A stretch of 64,000 nucleotides of DNA, taken from contig NW_027102662.1 of assembly GCF_036373705.1 (NCBI RefSeq), positions 124,001-188,000 of the forward strand, given 5' to 3'. The DNA is from Amia ocellicauda. Lineage: Eukaryota; Chordata; Actinopteri; Amiiformes; Amiidae. The notes beneath the pieces were generated by a model. The model was not told the origin of the DNA, ran no database searches, and saw nothing but the letters and a program-made list of their open reading frames with translations. Shown piece by piece: positions 1-10,014 of the stretch; positions within the stretch are counted from its first letter, which is position 1; each line of letters opens with the position of its first letter. A program made the position numbers and the translations under genes.

Positions 1-480
1 TACCTGGTTTTGACACCTTGTACACTCTGTTTTTAATAGGGTTGTAATATAGCTTGATGTTGGGGGTGCCTTCTGAGAACTGTTTATGCATCTCATCTAA
101 TATTTTATCCACATTGTCATAATAACCTCCTCGTATCGTGAATATCCATTGATTTTAACATCATCAAAAATGGCGAAGGTGGCATCCTTATCTTGTAAAA
201 CAGCCCAAGTGTAAGGATACTGTATTTCCGCCAACCCCACTTCCCACGACCCCCTTAGATCTATAGATTTTCCAAATTGTACCGTGTAACTGGATATTTC
301 ATTTTTAGGGTATATATCGAGAGAGGCGTTACTGGGTAGAGTCACGTAGAAGCCTCCTGATTCCATCTTGAGTACCGAAAGTAATGCCCCCAACACACCC
401 ACGGGCATGTTGTTATAAGGATTGAATATCGCAAACCTGTTGTTCCGGGACCCAACTATTGAACTTTTCAGGCCATCCAA
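1..480 (-). pseudogene. Penton-like minor capsid gene, partial, broken
   Basis: Start-side part of the single jelly-roll minor capsid gene; the rest lies outside the window. It matches the fuller copies at 18416-19262 and 44902-45748. Its start overlaps the end of the integrase gene, as in the other copies. Broken. Confidence 0.8.
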
Positions 481-1494
481 GCCATTTCACCAACACGTAT
501 TTTTTCCGGTTCTGGGTTTTTTCAGCTAATATCTTTTCAACTCTGTATACACTGTCTTTACCCACAATCATTTTTTGTAACTCGGCTTCGTAAAACGTTC
601 CTTCTATATCCTCCCCGTCATAGTCTTTTAACCGGTACACGGGGGGGTCTCTAGCCAACTGTTCGGTAACTGTAAAATATTCGTCAGAAAATGTTTGTTC
701 ATAACCTTTGGCAAAAGTACTCCTTAGCTTTGAAACGCGAACCACATCACCGATGTTGAACTTATAAGTAGTTTTTCCCTTCTTAATAAATGGTCCGTAT
801 AATTCTTTATAGACCTTAAAAGAATTACTTTGATCAACATCTATAGGCTTCATTTTAATACTGGTGTGATACCCTTGGTTGTAAGCATCGATAAAATCCT
901 GAACTTTATCAAAATACTTGAACGTGTTGACCGCTGTAAAATATCTCCAGATTTTGGTCTTCATGGTGCGGTTAAACCTCTCCACTACCGATGCCTTAAG
1001 CTCATTACCGGTGGTGAAATGATGTATTTTGTGTCTCTTCAGTAGATTCTGAAATTCTCTGTTGAGAAACTCTTTTCCTTTATTAGTCTGCAGTTTTTTA
1101 GGACATCGACCCTGGGACAATATATCCTTGTCACCGCCCGACCTGTTTTATTATGTAGAATGCGAGCCCAGGCATATTTTGATAACACATCGATACACAT
1201 CAACATCAATTTGTGACCATTGTTATGTTTTGATAAATTTGACATATCGACTAGATCCATTTGTCATTGTGAGTCTATGTCAGTTGCATATACGCGGTTT
1301 CTTTTAAAGTTAATCCTGAGAGGTTTATGTAAGGTATAGGCGTCTTGTTCCCGTAACCATTCTGAAACAACCACATCATTAACCTTCACTCCGGCCTCAG
1401 CGAGTCCTCTTTGAAAACCCTTCTTACCCGCCAAACCCCCAATCTTGGCTGGGTTGTAGTATAGTTCCTGCATTTGGGGAGCTTGCCGAGTCAT
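413..1494 (-). pseudogene. INT: Polinton integrase (rve family with chromodomain), broken
   Basis: Retrovirus-type integrase that would insert the element into host DNA. The DDE core and C-terminal chromodomain are recognisable. The start is taken at ATG 1494, the first ATG of the frame in this copy and the equivalent of the starts chosen in the others. The frame is broken. Confidence 0.85.
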
Positions 1495-1666
1495 TCTGTC
1501 AAATAACCACACAGACCCACACTATGCGCAAAGTTTTTATACAAGGTTTTTTATTCAACTTCAGGAGAGCAGATACCCCTTTTTAGACATTTGAGAAAAG
1601 TATAACATACACAACAATTTTTTCTACGGTCCAGACAAAAAGAAATCAGATGATTGGTTACTTGAT

Positions 1667-2059
1667 CTATATCAACAAATATACCTGTTTCTTTATCTTG
1701 TAGGCACACACCTCAGTTACATATGTAAATAAAACAACAATATGACCTATTTTAAAAGTAAACAGAGGTGTATTAAACATGCTCAGCAAAAGGTCATACA
1801 GATGTTGATGAAATGGCCTAATATCATTCTTGGCCCCCTTGAGCGCTTCATCCCAGTGTTCGTACCCCCCGGTCTTTGTTACAGCAGCCATTCACTTTTC
1901 CAGGTTTGAAAGTTGATCCTCATCGATGGTTAAATCTGTAGAGAAAAGGCTCGCGTTGGCTACTTTTCTGTCAAGCACATGGTGTAATAGCGCTCTCAGG
2001 TTAGCTGCAGAGTGTTGATGACAGAACCAGTTGCAGAAGCAGTCCAGAACATTCCCCAT
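1667..2059 (-). pseudogene. Small Bcl-2-like gene, broken
   Basis: Counterpart of the open 130-residue frame at 62928-63320, described there. It sits between the integrase and the 282-residue gene. Broken in this copy. Confidence 0.5.
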
Positions 2060-2071
2060 GTTCAAAGTCCC

Positions 2072-2920
2072 TTAGTTCAGGTCAGAGTCTGAATCAGTGG
2101 CGTAGATGTCGAATTCCTCGTCGCTGCCCCCAGCTTTAACTTCTTTACCGAAGAAATAAGCTTTTAGCTTGCCAGCGGTTTTTCTACTCGGCTCATCCAG
2201 GTCATTGAGCAGCTGCCCAAGTTTCTCTATTATAAACGGCTCCTTTTTCAGCTCCAGCAAAATCTCATCTATGATTTTCTGGACTTGTCCCACAGTTACA
2301 TGTATGTGGGAGTAAGACAGCGCCTTGATTAATGCCGGTTTCAGCCACGGTTTGTTCAGTCTTCTGTAAAACACGTTGAAATACAACAGGAAATAGTAAC
2401 GGTCTGGTTCAAACAAACAACTGTGTCTCAACTGACTGGGGTGATTCACTTCACACCCCCGACAGACTTCTTTCAGAGCTCGGTCGATGAGAGCACTCAG
2501 AATATACACCAGGGTGCTTTTAACCACTCTGCTTACTTGGTCACATACCCCGGGCATAAATCCTGCATCTTCATCACGCCATTGGGACAGTCCGATGCTC
2601 ATTGGGTCGCCTGGTGGTTTGTGGGGTGTTTCTACATCCATTGGACTGACCCCCTCCTGAGACGCACAGACGGTAGACAGTTCGGCAAAATCGAGGCCCT
2701 CCATGAGCTCCAGAGGCTGGGGATCCCCGAGACTCATTTGGACATCCATCGCACCGCATGTTGTTTCGTCCTGAGGGACCGGGGTCTGAGGTCTTGGAGA
2801 GTAACCGCAGTCAAAGGGTTCCAGAGTGTATACAAAATCTGGGGAATAGAACCAGGGGTGATCCCGGGTTTGAAGAGGCCTGTAGAGCCTGTCGACGTCC
2901 GCAGCTTTCGGGTAAGACAT
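2072..2920 (-). CDS. 282-residue protein with Cys/His motif and acidic tail
   Basis: Unrecognised Polinton accessory gene, open in this copy. The N-terminal 130 residues are rich in Pro, Asp and Glu and look disordered. A compact motif, CRGCEVNHPSQLRHSC (residues 153-168), has spaced Cys and His suited to binding a metal ion. A helical, hydrophobic and basic part follows to about residue 260, then an acidic Ser/Asp tail. The start MSYPKA is preferred because a TATA-like box lies just upstream in every copy. A nuclear regulatory role is a guess. Confidence 0.6.
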   Translation of the reverse strand: MSYPKAADVDRLYRPLQTRDHPWFYSPDFVYTLEPFDCGYSPRPQTPVPQDETTCGAMDVQMSLGDPQPLELMEGLDFAELSTVCASQEGVSPMDVETPHKPPGDPMSIGLSQWRDEDAGFMPGVCDQVSRVVKSTLVYILSALIDRALKEVCRGCEVNHPSQLRHSCLFEPDRYYFLLYFNVFYRRLNKPWLKPALIKALSYSHIHVTVGQVQKIIDEILLELKKEPFIIEKLGQLLNDLDEPSRKTAGKLKAYFFGKEVKAGGSDEEFDIYATDSDSDLN

Positions 2921-2998
2921 TCTCTTTAATTTTAAACCATGAATGAATTGTTGCGCCTTTTATCCTATCTCTTCACTACGTCACGACACACCGCCCTC

Positions 2999-3588
2999 TT
3001 AGAAGAGAGTAGCCCCTGAGCCGTCAGACCCCCCTCCAAAACCCCACACGTCGTCTGTTTTATCATCGTCGTCGTCATTCAAGGGGGATATATAATCCAT
3101 AATCCAGCATATTCTCCTTCTAACCAAATCCAGTTGCGAACATTTGGTCAAGATGTCAAAACCATCATTTATACAGTTTATGACCTCTTTCAAGAACGGC
3201 CAGTCCACGGCGTCAAACATAATTTCAGTAACCTGTTTTTCTGGATCCTCCACACCCCTTTCAATAGGGTTTATAATCAGGGTACTGCTAAACAAAACCT
3301 TACGATCTGTAGTTTGAGTTAGACTCTTCACCACTCTACCGTAGTTCTGCAAGCTTTCCCATTCACACCTTTCAAAACCCTGAGTCGGAGACTCCATTTC
3401 GCATTCTCTTGGACCCTCTTGCAAGCCTTCTAGAGTCTTATCCACAAGCCCCAGATCTCTCCAGGCCATCACCTTCAACCAGTCCTCATAAGAGTATTCA
3501 ATTACCGTCTCAAAAGGTTCCAACGTACCCTCCTTCTCTCCCAAAGCAAAAAGCTCCACTCCAACATAGCTGGGATCCCTTTTAAAGC
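2999..3588 (-). pseudogene. PC4-like gene, 5' end lost at the element edge
   Basis: C-terminal part of the gene that is open at 38835-39545. The copy ends at about 3588, so the original start and promoter are absent. The open frame carries on for about 100 bases into array sequence, which gives it a foreign N-terminus. Fossil. Confidence 0.6.
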
Positions 3589-3782
3589 GCAGGGCGACCT
3601 GCCTTTGAAAGAGTTTCCAAAGTGTCCTGATGTGCCCTTTAGCAATGCCAAACAGGTCTGTGAAAATGGCATCCTTTCGCGGCACTTCAGACGCCATCTC
3701 ACAGTCTAGCCGACCTGAAATGCCTGAGCCCGTTTTACCAGCCGGCTTTGATAGGAGTTATTCGAAACACCAGGACGGGTTG

Positions 3783-3855
3783 GTTTCCGTAGTGTAGTGG
3801 CTATCACGTTTGCCTCACACGCGAAAGGTCCCCGGTTTGAAACCGGGCGGAAACA
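3783..3855 (+). tRNA. tRNA-Val(CAC), diverged
   Basis: 73-nt cloverleaf matching vertebrate tRNA-Val with anticodon CAC. The acceptor stem and discriminator A are kept. The T loop has a change at the usually fixed C56, which weakens the internal promoter B box, so this copy may be inactive. Confidence 0.6.
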
Positions 3856-4401
3856 GCCTGCTGTGGGCCGGCCCTTTTCGTCCTGCTTGCCCTCGTGGTT
3901 CCCCGGAGGCGGTTAGGTGGCTTTTCTTCATTGGAGTGCCCGAAATTGGTGCACTCAGAGCGTCCGTCAATCGACAGGTTGAAATTGTAAATGCTGGTGT
4001 AGGCACTTTTAATTAAAATCTGATGATGAAGTTATTGTTGTTGTTGTTGTTGTTCTTGTTGTCGTCGTGGTCGCCGTCATTATTATTGTTAAAGTAAAGC
4101 TACCGTAAGGTGTAGAAGGCACAATAGCTCTGTGATTGTCTGATGGTGGCACAAGACAAGCAGCAGCTGTTTGAACAAGCCATTGAGCATCACCTTGTTG
4201 GGGTAAGTGTAAGTCTTGTCATAGCTCAGGGCGTTCTTCCTTTGAAAGAGTTTTCAAAGTGTCCTGATGTGCCCTTGAGCAATGCAAAATAGGTCAGTGA
4301 AAATAGAAACCTTTATCTCACAGGCTGGCCCACGGGAAACGCCTGTGTGCGTTTTACCAGCCGGCTTCGATAGGAGTTATTCGAAACACCAGGACGGGTC
4401 G

Positions 4402-4474
4402 GTTTCTGTAGTGTAGTGGCTATCACGTTCGCCTCACACGCGAAAGGTCCCCGGTTCGAAACCGGGCGGAAACA
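4402..4474 (+). tRNA. tRNA-Val(CAC)
   Basis: 73-nt tRNA-Val sequence with anticodon CAC and an intact GGTTCGAAACC B box. One acceptor-stem pair is a G-T wobble. The nearest run of four T lies about 80 nt downstream, further than is usual for Pol III. The array unit it belongs to contains the empty target site at 4701-4706. Confidence 0.7.
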
Positions 4475-5413
4475 ACCCGTGGTGCACGCGTGCCAGTGCC
4501 GTGTAACCCGTCCCCCATCTCTCTGCCCCAAGGGTGGCTGTCGTTTTCTCTTCCTCGGAGTGGCAAGAAATCCTGACCTTGAGAACAAACGATGTAAGAA
4601 GGGTAGCTTTGCGAGGCGCTGGAACTGACACTTTTAAAATCGATACATGTTGTTGCTGTTACAATACGACCGTAGCAGGATCGGCGACATTGCTGTTACT
4701 CTTATGTAGTTGAAGGCGCAAAATAGCTCTGATAGTCTGGTGGTGACGGAAGACCACCAGCCGTTTGAACAAGCCATTCAGCATCACCTTGTTGGGCTAA
4801 GTGCAGGCACTGTCTGATCGCAGGGCGTCCTGCCTTTGAAAGAGTTTCCGAAGTATCCCGAAATCGGTGCACTCAGAGCGTCCGTCCGTCGACAGGATGA
4901 AATTGTAAACGCTGGTGTAGCCACTTTTAATTAAAATCTGATGATGATGATGATGATGATGTTGTTGTTCTTGTTGATGTTGTTGTTCTTGTTGTTGTTC
5001 TTGTTGTCGTCGTGGTCGCCGTCATTATTATTGTTAAAGTAAAGCAGTAGTTAGATTTGTTGCTACCGTAAGGTGTAGAAGGCACAATAGCTCTGATAGT
5101 CTGGTGGTGAAGGAAGACCACCAGCCGTTTGAACAAGCCATTCAGCATCACCTTGTTGGGTTAAGTGCAGGCACTGTCAGAGCGCAGGGCGTCCTGCCTT
5201 TGATAGAGTTTCCAAAGTGTCCTGATGTGCCCTTGAGCAATGCAAAATAGGTCAGTGAAAATAGAAACCTTTATCTCACAGGCTGGCCCACGGGAAACGC
5301 CTGTGCGCGTTTTACCAGCCTGCTTCGATGGGAGCCATTCGAAACGCCAGGACGGGTCGGTTTTACCAGCAGTCTCCAACGGTAACCGTTCTAAGCAAGA
5401 GGTGACGGTGTCA

Positions 5414-5486
5414 GTTTCCGAAGTGTAGCGGTTATCACGTTCTCCTAACGCACGAAAGGTCCCCGGTTTGAAACCGGGCGGAAAGA
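5414..5486 (+). tRNA. tRNA-Val(AAC), degenerate
   Basis: tRNA-Val-like with anticodon AAC. It has changes in the T loop, in the anticodon arm and at the 3' end of the acceptor stem, so it is probably a pseudogene. A TTTT run follows about 20 nt after the end. Confidence 0.55.
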
Positions 5487-6046
5487 GCCTGCTGTGGGCC
5501 GGCCCTTTTCGTCCTGCTTGCCCTCGTGGTTCCCCGGAGGCGGTAGGTGGCTTTTCTTCATTGGAGTTCCCGAAATTGGTGGACTCAGAGCGTCCGTCCG
5601 TCGACAGGTTGAAATTGTAAACGCTGGTGTAGCCACTTTTAATTAAAATCTGATGATGATGTTATTGTTCTTGTTGTTGTTGTTGTTGTTCTTGTTTTTC
5701 TTTTTGTCGTCGAGGTCGCCGTCATTATTATTGTTAAAGTAAAGCTACCGTAAGGTGTAGAAGGCACAATAGCTCTATGATTGTCTGATGGTGGCACAAG
5801 ATGAGCAGCAGCTGTTTGAACAAGCCAGTGAGCATGACCTTGTTGGGGTAAGTGTAAGTCTTGTCATAGCTCAGGGCGTTCTTCCTTTGTAAGAGTTTCC
5901 AAAGTGTCCTGATGTGTCCTTGAGCAATGCAAAATAGGTCAGTGAAAATAGAAACCTTTATCTCACAGGCTGGCCCACGGGAAACGCCTGTGCGCGTTTT
6001 ACCAGCCGGCTTCGATGGGAGCCATTCGAAACACCAGGACAGGTCG

Positions 6047-6119
6047 GTTTCCGTAGTGTAGTGGCTATCACGTTCGCCTCACACGCGAAAGGTCCCTGGT
6101 TCGAAACCGGGCGGAAACA
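6047..6119 (+). tRNA. tRNA-Val(CAC) next to the Polinton insertion
   Basis: 73-nt tRNA-Val with anticodon CAC; stems pair, with one G-T wobble in the T stem. Its 3' end lies 223 bp before the left end of Polinton copy B. Confidence 0.68.
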
Positions 6120-6336
6120 ACCCGCGGTGCACGCGTGCTAGTGCTTTGTTATCTGTCCCTGTAACGCGGCCGGCCATCGTTTTCTCTTCCTCGGAGTGTC
6201 AAGAAATCCTGACCTTGAGAACAAACGATCACAGAAGGGTAGCTTTGCGAGGCGCTGGAACTGACACTTTTAAAATCGATACATGTTGTTGCTGTTACAA
6301 TACGACCGTAGCAGGATCGGCGACATTGCTGTTACT

Positions 6337-6342
6337 CTTATG
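6337..6342. other. Target-site duplication, left (CTTATG)
   Basis: Six bases directly before the left inverted repeat of copy B, repeated exactly at 22524-22529 after the right one. A 6-bp duplication is the size known for Polinton integrases. Uninserted array units carry CTTATG once in the same context. Confidence 0.93.
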
Positions 6343-6527
6343 AGTAGATAGTAGGGTTTTATGGGCGCGGCCTATTTTGTTATGACGTATGCCCTAAGCT
6401 TATTAATATTCCTACGTCATAATTGGGGGGCGTGATTTTAGGTAGAGTTATTTCCTTAATTATTCCTACGTCATATCCGTCAGAAAGTGTACACCCATAA
6501 AACCCTGAACAACAAGGCCGCCCATAA
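6343..6527 (+). repeat. Left terminal inverted repeat of copy B
   Basis: 185 bp matching the reverse complement of 22339-22523 with three mismatches. It begins AGTAGATAGTAGGG. It contains three TGACGTA or TACGTCA sites (6383-6389, 6413-6419, 6467-6473), like ATF/CREB sites. In protein-primed replicators the end is also the replication origin. Confidence 0.95.
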
Positions 6528-6653
6528 CCTGTTGTTCTTGTTGTTCTTGTTGGTCAACTGTAGAGTGTGAATGGGTCGGCTCTTCCTGTAGTGTTTGGGG
6601 GTCTTTTTTAAATATACATGTAATGATCTTATAACGGTTTAGATTTACTAAAC

Positions 6654-6877
6654 CAACAAGTTCTGCTGTCTGTAATGGTCCCAGGTCTTAACAATGCCAG
6701 TTTTGAATAGTGCGTTTATCATATTCACACTGTCTCTGTCTGTCTCTCTCTCTCTCTCGCCAAATCATTTTATAAGATCAACAAGTTCTGTTGTCTGTTA
6801 TGATCCCAGGTCCTAACAATGCCTGTTTTGCATAGGGTACTTATGTTATCCACACTGTATCTGGCTCTGTCTCTCCC
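6654..6877 (+). repeat. Diverged tandem duplication, period 125 bp
   Basis: Two neighbouring segments both begin CAACAAGTTCTG (6654 and 6779) and share a CCCAGGTC, AACAATGCC, TTTTG, CACACTGT, CTCTGTCT series in the same order. They differ at many positions, so this duplication is older than the split between the Polinton copies. Confidence 0.7.
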
Positions 6878-7716
6878 CTCAAATTTAATTAAAAATAAAA
6901 TTAAAAAAGAGGGTGTGTGTGTGGGTGTTTGTGTGTATAGGTTAATTGTTTAAAAAAAAAAAAAAAAAAAGCTGTGGTTATATTTTATCTCTCACATAAT
7001 GTGTTCAGTCGTTTTACTTAAATACATTCTAGGGTCTTAAAGCTCATAAGAGTTAGACTTAAGATAAGGATATGCTTTTAAGGTATTTTAGCAGTCTCAA
7101 TCCCTGATGATAAGGAATCGTTTAAAAAATAAAAACAACTGATCACTCAATGCTAAATAGATCACAACACTCAAGGCTAAATCACTCACACCATGGGTGG
7201 CGGGGGTGGGCTCAGACAACAGTACGTATGGCATGTGGTATCAAAACATTAAGAATACTTTTAACCTATATAATTTATAAGCTTTGTAAAATAAACCCAA
7301 ATATCTCTTTTGCGGGGATAAACGCTGTTCTGAGTAGTTTGTGACTTGTTTAATACCAAACAAAGCATCGCTATTAAAAAAAAAAAAAAAATCACTGTAA
7401 AAGCGCTAGTTATTTTTGATCTTTATAGTTATTTTCTTGGCTCAGGTTGTTTTTTAGCGCTTATAAAGGCCTGAAATATTCTTAGTGGTTTGTTGACTAT
7501 AGGTCTTGATGCTTAAAAATGTTTTTTTGAGAGACCTAAAGGTTCTAATAAAAGTTTAGAGTAGAGAGGAAGAGATCGTCTCCATCTTGGTTTCTATTTG
7601 AAATTTGATGCAGTGTCATTTTATTGGTTGGTTTTGATATGTTAATTGGTAACAGGGCGGCACAAAGGCCAGACCAGAACAATGCCTTACAAGCAGATCC
7701 GGCATGTGGCCATCAG

Positions 7717-7722
7717 TATAAG
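7717..7722 (+). promoter_or_regulatory. TATA-like box for the spliced gene
   Basis: TATAAG lies 73 nt before the ATG at 7790, so a start about 30 nt downstream would give a short leader. The same sequence and spacing occur in copies C and E. Prediction from sequence only. Confidence 0.45.
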
Positions 7723-7789
7723 TATGAAGGTCTGGTCTTCAGCTCGACAGACTCATACTGACCTTTCGATTTAAGACTAAAGATCAACA

Positions 7790-9831
7790 ATGTCCGGAAA
7801 CAACATCAGCGACTTCGATTTAAACGAGTTTTTAGGCAAGTCTTCAGATTATTTTCATTGACTCAGAGCGTGTTGTGTGCATGTATTGTAAATAAGGCTA
7901 TAACATCTGTTTTAAGTTCTGTAAAATTATTTTTCAGCCAGTCAACAGGAGTTAATTCCCAACGCTGAGGAGATCATCTGGAACAACGACGGTAAGATTT
8001 TTGTGTTTGCGCTCATGGGTTCTTATGTATGGGTGTGTGTGGTTTTGAAGCGGCTCATTAGAGTTATGAAAACATTTTAATATATATTAATGCCGGTCTC
8101 TTTAATTACACAGAAACTATCGAAAGGCCTGTGATTAATGTCTCCGAGGATCGACCAAGAGAAGTGGTTGTCCCTAGACAGGCTGTCTGCCGACCGGGTA
8201 AGAACTAAACCCCTGTTTGTTTGTATAACGTTTCTGTAAGATGTTTGAGTCCAGTTTTGTTAATTTAAAAAAATTATCCTGTCTAACAGTATTAAGAAAC
8301 GTGGTTCGAGACAACGAAAGGCCTTCCACATCGAGGGCTTGTTTCGTTTTACCTTCGAGAACCGTAACCTTTCACGAATCTGAAAGGCCGTCAGCCCCGG
8401 TATCTGATAGCTGTGAGTATATGTCTGCAGCCTGTAAGAGGTAAAAGCTTTTTATAAAGCGGTGTGGTTAAAGGTTAAACATGTCTCTTACCTTCACAGC
8501 GGTGCAAAAAGCTAAACCAGCCGAAAAACATAAGAAACGATTATTCTGTGGAGGTAAGTAAGATCTTTCAAACTTTAATGTTTTTAAAAGGGCTTTGTTT
8601 GCCCGTTGAGGGCTAATATTTAAGCCATGGGTGACCGTTTCCTGTAGGGCGGGGGCTTCTGGGAAAGATCTTTAGAAGTCCGGACAGGTCTAGGCTTGTT
8701 TCTGGGGAACGTGTTTAGAAATGACCGATTGCCGTACCGTCTGGTTAGGAAGTAAAGCCGTCTGAAAGGGTTTAGTAAGTTGTTTGGCTTATCTCATGCT
8801 ATTATACTTCTGTTTTAAAGTGGTTGTAGGAAAAGGCTTGAAGGTGTTCATTGTATTTAATATTTAAACAGATCGTGAAAACGTTTGTGAAACAGGAAGT
8901 CCCGGGATCAGGAAGCGTTTACACTTGGAAGGTTCGTTTAAAAATGAAATGTTGTTGTGTGTGTGTGTGTTTTATTAACAATATTACAGTTTTTAAAGAA
9001 ACATTTAAGAAACAGTTTATTTACAGCGGCTTCTCTGTTTTACATTTATTATCAAGTCCTAATAAATATATTGTCTGTAAATAATAAGGTGTTGTAGTGA
9101 ATGTCTAAGGCTATTTTCAAAGGTCTAAAAAAGCTAAAGGTTTTGAATGTCCTGGACATGTTGTTTTAAGTTTGATTTCTGTCGCCGTTTAAAGATGTAA
9201 ATGTAATGTATATTTTTATTCTTCCCAAGACTCTTGGGATAGTCATTCTGTGGATGAGCTATTGAGGACAATTACCCCGTCTAAGTGGGATCAAACATCT
9301 TCCCCGGTGAGATCACCGAGAGGATCCCCCACGGTGGTCTTGGAGACCCCCCAACATCTACTCAGGCCACAGCCTTCTGGGGGTAATTCAACACCCCAGA
9401 TTCAGCCCGCCGCATTGTCGGGCGGAACAAATACAGGCATCCAACAACCTCAGGGGTCGCCGTCAGTCAGGGCTGACACACCACCCAACGACGGCCTGGT
9501 TTCAACATCGTCCCCCCAGACCCGTTTCTTGGCTACAGAAACGCGGAACAGTACCCCGCGCTTGGCCAGGGTGTCACCGCAAAGGCCTTCTTGGTCTCCG
9601 TCCATGAGTATACGCTCGCTCCCTGCCTCCTTCGACCGAGATTTACCGGAGCGACCATCCTTTGAAGCTGAGCCAGGCCACCAGCCCCCGGAGCTACTTC
9701 CTGAAGGTCGGCATGAGTTGCTACATACTTTGTTACAAAATCAAAGACTTGTGTTACTGGGGCAAAACCTGGTGATAGAGAGCCAAAACACCCTTATTAA
9801 TACCCTTACTAACGAATTGTACCGTATTTAA
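7790..9831 (+). CDS. Candidate spliced gene: Ser/Pro-rich protein with C-terminal coiled coil
   Basis: Unrecognised product. Seven coding blocks appear to be separated by six introns lying at about 7.84-7.94, 7.99-8.11, 8.20-8.29, 8.41-8.50, 8.55-8.87 and 8.93-9.23 kb. Five have GT...AG ends and the first has the GC...AG form with the usual GCAAGT donor. All six fall in phase 1, so each internal block is a multiple of three. The last block (9230-9831) encodes a low-complexity Ser/Pro/Gln/Thr region ending in a Leu/Asn/Gln-rich heptad stretch that could be a coiled coil. It is the first gene from the left end and has its own TATA-like box. Looks whole here. A role as regulator or terminal protein cannot be judged from sequence. 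Confidence 0.6.
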
Positions 9832-10014
9832 TGTTTTAATAGACACAAAACGCCTTACTATTGTGGGTTGTTGGAAAAATAAAAAATAAATTAAAAAATG
9901 TCCTGACTTGGTAAAAGAACTCACAAACTAAAGGATTATGAACAAGCTAGGGCCCCAAAAAGACCTTCCCGAGAGAACATCCCCGGCCCTGTTGTGAACT
10001 CCTCTGATGTCCCA

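Larger units (their letters stand above)
1..3588 (-). mobile_element. Polinton copy A, right part only, fossil
   Basis: Polinton/Maverick remnant that enters from the left window edge. It holds, on the minus strand, the penton-like, integrase, Bcl-2-like, 282-residue and PC4-like genes in the same order as the fuller copy at 6343-22523. The right inverted repeat is absent, and at about 3588 the sequence passes directly into the tRNA-Val repeat array. Broken overall, with several breaks, although the 282-residue gene is open. It is very close in sequence to the other four copies, so it looks young. Confidence 0.93.
3589..6342. repeat. tRNA-Val repeat array, segment 1
   Basis: Tandem units that each carry a tRNA-Val sequence followed by a unique body. 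Two unit kinds alternate, one with a CAC anticodon and one with AAC. The AAC-type tail and some others end in a TGA/TTG/TTC microsatellite (4022-4065, 4936-5010, 5650-5710). Shared words such as the GAAAGAGTTTCC run and the CTTTATCTCACAGG run recur in every unit. No protein gene is supported; short open frames here run through the tRNA sequences. An empty copy of the Polinton target site, CTTATG, lies at 4701-4706. Confidence 0.85.
6528..7789. other. Left non-coding region of copy B
   Basis: No gene is seen in these 1.26 kb. It holds simple repeats (TC-rich near 6738-6758, GT-rich near 6912-6937, poly-A near 6951-6970 and 7376-7391), a 125-bp-period duplication (separate entry) and, at its right end, a TATA-like box ahead of the spliced gene. 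Copies C and E begin inside the equivalent of this region, near 7209. Confidence 0.7.

Noticed and set aside
2423-2929. 168-codon plus-strand open frame, repeated at 21215-21721 and 47701-48207
   Set aside because: It lies opposite the 282-residue gene in every copy and follows its codon pattern; no start context or family resemblance. Treated as an antisense shadow.
4022-4080. TTG/TGA-rich runs as coding repeats
   Set aside because: They vary in length between units without keeping frame; these are microsatellites.
4313-4631. Short open frames of 60-110 codons through the array
   Set aside because: They read through the tRNA-Val sequence and microsatellites on either strand and share no protein features.
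3783-6119. tRNA-derived SINE instead of tRNA genes
   Set aside because: Units are in tandem, not dispersed, lack A-tails and flanking duplications, and several keep full cloverleaves with a terminator. A SINE origin of parts of the unit body cannot be ruled out.
3589-6342. Regular repeats with unique parts, CRISPR-like at first sight
   Set aside because: Units are 0.6-1.0 kb and carry tRNA-Val; there are no short direct repeats with even spacers and no cas genes. It is a eukaryotic tandem array.
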